Positions 5,201-9,124 of a stretch of DNA of 9,124 bases are shown piece after piece; the first letter of the stretch is position 1, and every line of letters starts with the position of its first letter. The stretch comes from Bacillota bacterium. Its GTDB lineage: Bacteria; Bacillota; Clostridia; Oscillospirales; Acutalibacteraceae. A model generated the notes under the pieces. It did no database searches. It saw only the letters and a list, made by a program, of their open reading frames with translations, and was not told where the DNA came from. A program made the translations under genes and the position numbers. Location of the stretch: positions 1 through 9,124 of the forward strand of contig JAEWUH010000208.1 in NCBI GenBank assembly GCA_023397245.1. The letters are read 5' to 3'.

Positions 5201-7603
5201 CTATTCCCTCCTTATTTTGATTGTCCGGCTGCCGCTCAGCTCCAGAACCACGCTGCCCCTGCCGCCCGTCACAATCGGGCGGAGGCTTTTTGCCTTGGCG
5301 GCGGCTTTGCCGAGGTCTTCCTCATCCATGGAAAGCACGGTAAAATACGGTTCCGGTAAAGTGAAGTTTTCCGGCACTTTATCCAGAACCAGAATATCTG
5401 AGCAACGCCATTCCGTAGGCACGGCGGCATAATCCGCTCCGCCGGGAAAGAGCAGCACCGAAACGCCGTCCGCCGTGATGCGCGCCGCGGCGGCTTTGCC
5501 GCAATTCCGCACCGAAATTTCCTCGCTCCCCCAAAGCCGCGACTGCGCGGCTTCCCGGTAGCCGGTCACTTTTCCGGCTTTGGGAAGCGCCTGCCGCATG
5601 AAGCCGTCGATACAGTCATCCTCCCGCATCAGCAGCTGCCGGGGCTGGAACGCTTTCATTAACTCCGCACAGTTTTTCAGTTCTTCTGCGTCCTGCGTAA
5701 GCGGCTGCAGAAAGTCCAGCCGGGAAATGCCCTGACTGCGCAGGTAGCTGCTTACCGTATTGGACGAGAACCCTCCGCAGCCCACCACCGCCGCGTGGCC
5801 GTTGCGCGTGATCGCCACGGCCTGAGCACTCCCGGCATCCAGAACGGCAATACGGGTAACATTGTAAACGGAAATTTGGTAGGAAAACATTCCTGTAAGG
5901 AGCAGAATCACAGACAGCCACGCGGCGGCTCTAAAAATGCGCTTGGATTTATGGACAAAATATGCCGCCGCGAACAGCAGAATACTGCCGGAAAGCCAGA
6001 TCAGCACATAGCCGTAAGAGCCCGGAATGCTTGCGTAGGGAATCTGCGCGAGCCAATGGGCGCAGGCCTGCATATATTTTGCAAGCAGCCCGGAAACCAG
6101 CGCAAACGGCATTGCGAGGTATGACTGCGGAGCAATGAGGTTCAGCACCGCGGCAACCGAGGCAAATTCCATCAGCAGAGTGGACGCCACAAGCAAAAGC
6201 AGGTTGGAAAGCGGCGCAATCAGCGAAACGCTGCCGAAAAATAAAATGACAATCGGCAGGGTGAATATGGTGGCTCCGGCGGTCGTGGCGACCGTTTCAT
6301 TCACAGAGCGTGCCAGCAGCCGCAGATACTTCAGGCCGGCGGTAAAGCCGCGCAGCCGCAGAATCGACGTACATTTCTGCCTGCCGCATTGGCCGCACCT
6401 GTAAATTTCAGTCAGATACAGAAAGGATGCCCCGCCGTTTGTGCCGCTTGCTCCTCTGACCTGCACGGCTCGTTGCAAGGTTCCCATTTGGCTGCAGCCG
6501 ATATATTTTATTTTATCATATTTATCGTTTAAATAACAGGATACCTTTCCGGAAAACAGAATCAGCCCCAGTGTGGCGAAAAAGGACAGCAGAAGCCCCA
6601 CATCTGCCGCGGCGTAAGGATTGGAAAGTCCGATGAGCAGCACCGAAGCGCCGAGCGAATTCATCGCGTCCGGCCGGCGCGACAGGACAATGCCGAACAG
6701 GTAAAGCAGGCACATCACCCCGCTGCGCGTTACGGTAGGCACAAAGCAGGTGACGGCCATAAACCCCAGCACGCCCGCTGCGGCGATCAGCGCCGCAGGG
6801 TTTTTCGGCACCCGGAAAAACAGCAGAAGCATCAGCAAAAGCTGTGCCATCGTCGTCATATGCAGCCCGGACACCGAAAGGATATGTGAAATCCCGATGG
6901 TTCGGAAATCCGAGGCGACTCCCGGCGAAAGGCTCGTCTGGTCGCCGAAAAGCACCCCGTTTATAAGCCTTGCCTCCTGCGGCGGCAGCATGGAGCGCAC
7001 GGATCTCAAGAGCGCGGAACGCAGCTTCAAGGCGTAATAATACGGAGGCTTCCATACGGGAGGCGTGACCTGCACGTTTTCGTATTCGTACAGATAAGCA
7101 AACAGCATGATTCCCTTTGACGCGTAATACGAGCGGGAGGAATAACCCTCCCCGCCGTTCGGCAGAAACAGATGCACCCTGCCCCGGATACGGGAATACG
7201 GCCCCGCGTTCAGCGTACCCTGCGAGGACAGGCGCAGCTTGAGATTTGGCGGTACACCCGGGAGTGAGCAGCTCTGAACCTCAACCACGTAATAAGACCG
7301 GTTATAAGCCTGATACGGAAGCTCGCAGACAACGCCGTCGATCACTGCATCTTTCCCGTCAAGCGCCAGAGAAGGCTCCGTTTTTGTCTGATATCCGGCA
7401 AAGAAGCTGCCGAATGCGAGTGACATGGTTAGCAAAGCCACCGGGAACACACCGGCCGCGCGGGTTTTCGGCCGGAAAAGCGAAACCGTAAACCCCAGCA
7501 GACAGCAGCAGGCCAAAATCAGCGACATCTGCGCGCCGAAAAAAACGGCGGCCGCCTGAGTCAGCAGATAGCAAAATCCTACCAACGCAAGCGGCCGCTT
7601 CAT
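5201..7603 (-). CDS. comEC: ComEC/Rec2-type DNA-uptake channel with degenerate metallo-beta-lactamase domain
   Basis: Membrane channel that carries single-stranded DNA into the cell during natural transformation. Order in the 800 aa: N-terminal membrane helices (about 5-70), an OB-like extracellular domain (about 78-180), then the Competence domain with the hallmark GVLFGDQTSLS (216-226) and ISHILSVSGLHMT (238-250) and many helices to about 575, and a C-terminal region (585-800) that aligns by layout with the metallo-beta-lactamase domain. There the usual LDVGQGDA, DTGG, HxHxDH, late GD and HHGS motifs are replaced by VLDAGSAQA (587-595), VVGCGG (606-611), LQPLTQDAEE (632-641), LLFPGGAD (717-724) and VLDKVPEN (739-746), so metal-dependent nuclease activity is unlikely. 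A loop at about 352-432 is unusually long and holds a CxxCxxxxC cluster (403-411). ATG at 7603 with GGAGGA (7610-7615) 6 nt upstream. Confidence 0.93.
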   Translation of the reverse strand: MKRPLALVGFCYLLTQAAAVFFGAQMSLILACCCLLGFTVSLFRPKTRAAGVFPVALLTMSLAFGSFFAGYQTKTEPSLALDGKDAVIDGVVCELPYQAYNRSYYVVEVQSCSLPGVPPNLKLRLSSQGTLNAGPYSRIRGRVHLFLPNGGEGYSSRSYYASKGIMLFAYLYEYENVQVTPPVWKPPYYYALKLRSALLRSVRSMLPPQEARLINGVLFGDQTSLSPGVASDFRTIGISHILSVSGLHMTTMAQLLLMLLLFFRVPKNPAALIAAAGVLGFMAVTCFVPTVTRSGVMCLLYLFGIVLSRRPDAMNSLGASVLLIGLSNPYAAADVGLLLSFFATLGLILFSGKVSCYLNDKYDKIKYIGCSQMGTLQRAVQVRGASGTNGGASFLYLTEIYRCGQCGRQKCTSILRLRGFTAGLKYLRLLARSVNETVATTAGATIFTLPIVILFFGSVSLIAPLSNLLLLVASTLLMEFASVAAVLNLIAPQSYLAMPFALVSGLLAKYMQACAHWLAQIPYASIPGSYGYVLIWLSGSILLFAAAYFVHKSKRIFRAAAWLSVILLLTGMFSYQISVYNVTRIAVLDAGSAQAVAITRNGHAAVVGCGGFSSNTVSSYLRSQGISRLDFLQPLTQDAEELKNCAELMKAFQPRQLLMREDDCIDGFMRQALPKAGKVTGYREAAQSRLWGSEEISVRNCGKAAAARITADGVSVLLFPGGADYAAVPTEWRCSDILVLDKVPENFTLPEPYFTVLSMDEEDLGKAAAKAKSLRPIVTGGRGSVVLELSGSRTIKIRRE

Positions 7604-7640
7604 ATAAATTCCTCCGGAATACCGATTTACTTAATGCTTT

Positions 7641-7707
7641 CTGAACAAAAGAAAACTATCCGCACTTTTCGCTCCGCTGGGGCGAAGGGTTTAGAGCGTT
7701 TGTTCAG
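7641..7707. repeat. 67-bp inverted-repeat element between phosphoribosyltransferase gene and comEC
   Basis: Perfect 9-bp arms CTGAACAAA (7641-7649) and TTTGTTCAG (7699-7707) enclose a smaller stem TTCGC/GCGAA (around 7668-7686). On the minus strand it starts 6 nt after the upstream gene's stop and ends about 38 nt before the comEC ATG. No clean T-run follows the inner stem, so it could be a weak attenuator, an RNA-processing structure or a remnant of a small dispersed repeat. Confidence 0.5.
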
Positions 7708-7712
7708 CAAAA

Positions 7713-8252
7713 TTACTTAAAGAACAACGGCAGCGGGTCAAGATAAATGATATCATCCCGGTCTTTTGCGTCGCCTTCCGCAAGCACGCAGGCGCGCCCG
7801 ACAATATTGCCGCCGAACTGCTTTACAAGGCTCTCCATCGCGGCCAAAGACTCGCCGGTGCTGATTACGTCGTCCACAATCAGAACGCGTTTGCCGTTCA
7901 GGCCCTTGTAGTCGTCTTCAGCAAGATAAAGCTTCTGTACATGGTCGGTCGTAATTGACTTCACTTCCACATGAATCGGATTGCGCATATAAGCCTTTAT
8001 GCTCTTGCGGGCCACGATGTATCTGCGGCAGCCCTGACGCGCCATCTCATAGCAGAGCGGAATACCCTTTGTTTCGGCGGTAACAACCACATCGTGCTCT
8101 GGGCATTTTGCCAGCAGAGCCGCGGCTGTTTTCTCTGTGATCTCCACATCGCCCAGCATCACGAAGCCCGCGATATCAAGCGTATCGCTGATCGGGCAAA
8201 TCGGCAGCTCCCGTTTGCAGCCGGCGATTGTCATTTTATAATATTCTCCCAT
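7713..8252 (-). CDS. Type I phosphoribosyltransferase, adenine-PRT-like
   Basis: Cytoplasmic purine-salvage-type enzyme that would transfer a base onto PRPP. The 179-aa product has the PRPP-binding signature RVLIVDDVISTGES (122-135), with the Asp-Asp pair at 127-128, and the upstream VVTAETKGIPLCYEMARQG (56-74) and YIVARKS (78-84) segments seen in a conserved Firmicutes group usually annotated as adenine phosphoribosyltransferase or simply phosphoribosyltransferase family protein. These segments differ from classical Apt (ARGF, RKKGKLP), so the base used is uncertain and I give no symbol. The ATG at 8252 has AAAGG about 11 nt upstream; Met7, with GGGAGA 9-10 nt before it, is a credible alternative start. 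It lies between the HIT gene (47-bp gap) and comEC (109-bp gap), all on one strand. Confidence 0.85.
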   Translation of the reverse strand: MGEYYKMTIAGCKRELPICPISDTLDIAGFVMLGDVEITEKTAAALLAKCPEHDVVVTAETKGIPLCYEMARQGCRRYIVARKSIKAYMRNPIHVEVKSITTDHVQKLYLAEDDYKGLNGKRVLIVDDVISTGESLAAMESLVKQFGGNIVGRACVLAEGDAKDRDDIIYLDPLPLFFK

Positions 8253-8299
8253 AAATAGATCGACCTTTCAAATTCAATTCAATCGTACAGGGCACAGAA

Positions 8300-8638
8300 T
8301 CAGCCCGGAGGCCACTTCATGGAACGCCCGCCGAGAAGATGGAAATGCAGATGCGGTACGCTCTGCCCGCCGTCTTTGCCGACGTTGCTGACCACACGGA
8401 AGCCGTCCGTCAGATTATTCTCTTTTGCCAGCTTTGCCGCAACCTCAAAAATATGGGCAACCACCGCGCTGTTTTGCGGGGTAATCTCCTCTGCAGATTG
8501 AATGTGTTCTTTCGGAATAATAAGAATATGCACAGGCGCCTGCGGATCCAAATCATAAAACGCCAGAACCCGTTCGTCTTCATAAGCCTTTTTGCTCGGA
8601 ATCTCTCCGTTTGCAATCTTGCAAAATACACAGTCCAC
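8300..8638 (-). CDS. hinT: HIT-family (histidine triad) nucleotide-binding hydrolase
   Basis: Small purine nucleotide phosphoramidase-type protein of the HinT branch. The 112-aa product shows CVFC at 3-6 (the zinc-site CxxC found in many bacterial HinT proteins), ILIIPKEHI (38-46), SNVGKDGGQSVPHLHFHLLGGR (84-105) with the histidine triad His96, His98 and His100, and the characteristic WPPG end. Length is complete for the family. The start is GTG (8638): a strong AAGGAGG (8646-8652) sits 7 nt upstream, and the protein begins with the expected MDCVFCKI. It is 36 bp downstream of alaS and has a candidate promoter in that gap. Confidence 0.95.
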   Translation of the reverse strand: MDCVFCKIANGEIPSKKAYEDERVLAFYDLDPQAPVHILIIPKEHIQSAEEITPQNSAVVAHIFEVAAKLAKENNLTDGFRVVSNVGKDGGQSVPHLHFHLLGGRSMKWPPG

Positions 8639-8665
8639 GCTGATCCCTCCTTTGCAAACAAACCT

Positions 8666-8694
8666 ATTATAGTATTATTTTATCATATTCGCAA
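8666..8694 (-). promoter_or_regulatory. Candidate sigma-A promoter for the HIT-to-rnmV gene block
   Basis: TTGCGA (8694-8689), a 17-bp spacer and TATAAT (8671-8666) on the minus strand; the -35 box matches four of six positions and the -10 box is perfect. The -35 lies in the last codons of alaS and the start would be near 8659, about 20 nt before the HIT GTG. It could uncouple the downstream genes from alaS transcription. Confidence 0.5.
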
Positions 8695-9124
8695 CAACTT
8701 TTTCAACCGCGGCAAGGGCTTCCTCGAGCTTATCAATGTCCTTTGCTCCGGCCATCGCGCTGTCCGGTTTGCCGCCGCCGTTTCCGCCCGCAATCTGCGC
8801 AACCTGGCGCACGATCTGACCGGCGTTTACACCCTTCTGCAGGGCGTCCTTTGCCACACACGCGGCGATATTCGCCTTGCCCTCACGGATTCCGGCCAAT
8901 ACCGCAACCATATTCGGCGCGTGGTCGCGGATCTTGTCGCACATGGCGCGCAGCGCGTTCGGCTCGGTACCGGAGAACACGCCGGTAATGATCTTCACGC
9001 CGTTTACTTCCTTAGCACCCGCAAAAAGCCCGTCAATCTGCAGGGCGGCAAGCTTGGAGTTGAGCGATTCTATGGTACGGTCCTTCTCCTTGAGCTCGGA
9101 GGAAAGCTGGGCGGTCTTCTGCAC
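8675..9124 (-). CDS. alaS: Alanyl-tRNA synthetase, C-terminal part (5' end outside window)
   Basis: Charges tRNA-Ala with alanine. Only the last 149 or so codons are present; the frame is open to the right edge and the GTG at 9124-9122 is an internal Val, not the start. Visible are a charged coiled-coil-like helix (LSSELKEKDRTIESLNSKL) and then the C-Ala/DHHA1 domain, with the pattern VVAVLAG-like (MVAVLAGIREGKANIAACV), KGVNAGQIVRQVAQIAGGNGGGKPD and MAGAKDIDKLEEAL. The glycine-rich GGNGGGKPD with a following AGAKD is diagnostic of the AlaRS C-terminus. The stop is followed after 36 bp by the HIT gene on the same strand. Confidence 0.95.
   Translation of the reverse strand: MQKTAQLSSELKEKDRTIESLNSKLAALQIDGLFAGAKEVNGVKIITGVFSGTEPNALRAMCDKIRDHAPNMVAVLAGIREGKANIAACVAKDALQKGVNAGQIVRQVAQIAGGNGGGKPDSAMAGAKDIDKLEEALAAVEKVVANMIK

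Noticed and set aside
6522..7055. 177-aa minus-strand ORF inside comEC
   Set aside because: An alternative frame of the GC-rich comEC coding sequence, with low-complexity Ala/Arg-rich product; the comEC frame has clear motifs.
7634..7719. 27-codon plus-strand ORF across the inverted repeat before comEC
   Set aside because: No ribosome site, antisense to the operon and explained by the repeat.
1..9124. CRISPR array, insertion sequence or transposase, rRNA gene
   Set aside because: No regularly spaced repeats, no transposase-like frame with terminal inverted repeats, and no rRNA sequence were seen on either strand.

Overview
The window looks like chromosomal DNA from a flagellated member of the Clostridia, probably a moderately GC-rich Oscillospirales or Ruminococcaceae-type organism. 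The reasons are the purine-rich AAGGAGG ribosome binding sites, the Gram-positive gene set (RNase M5, ComEC, a short flagellin of the Bacillus/Clostridium type), a tRNA gene that encodes its own CCA end, and the codon use. This placement is inference from gene content; no rRNA marker is present.

Layout. From right to left, bases 9124-3559 on the minus strand form a compact housekeeping block: the 3' end of alaS (alanyl-tRNA synthetase), a HIT-family hydrolase, an adenine-PRT-like phosphoribosyltransferase, comEC (DNA uptake channel), holA (DNA polymerase III delta subunit) and rnmV (ribonuclease M5). comEC-holA-rnmV are tightly packed (2-bp gap, then a 4-bp overlap) and look translationally coupled. 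A good sigma-A promoter lies in the alaS-HIT gap. Next comes a strongly promoted tRNA-Leu(GAG) gene with its own terminator.

Beyond the tRNA the DNA becomes visibly A+T-richer. The last 19 nt of the tRNA plus its terminator hairpin are repeated at 2124-2190, which brackets a 1.24-kb segment in the order expected for an element integrated at a tRNA 3' end. The segment carries a 49-aa basic ORF with a good RBS and a 282-aa membrane-anchored protein with two tandem beta-type repeats. No integrase is visible. Left of the repeat is an A+T-rich alpha/beta-hydrolase gene on the plus strand with dyad operator-like sequences upstream. It is divergent from a flagellin gene that runs off the left edge and is preceded by a candidate sigma-28 promoter.

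Most notable observations: (1) ComEC keeps its membrane channel domain, but every recognisable metal-ligand motif of its C-terminal metallo-beta-lactamase domain is lost, and its channel domain carries an extra loop with a cysteine cluster; (2) the tRNA-Leu 3'-end duplication defines a very small integrase-less cassette; (3) the two terminator copies differ by a change at the foot of the hairpin that keeps pairing; (4) the flagellin has two cysteines in its normally cysteine-free N-terminal core.
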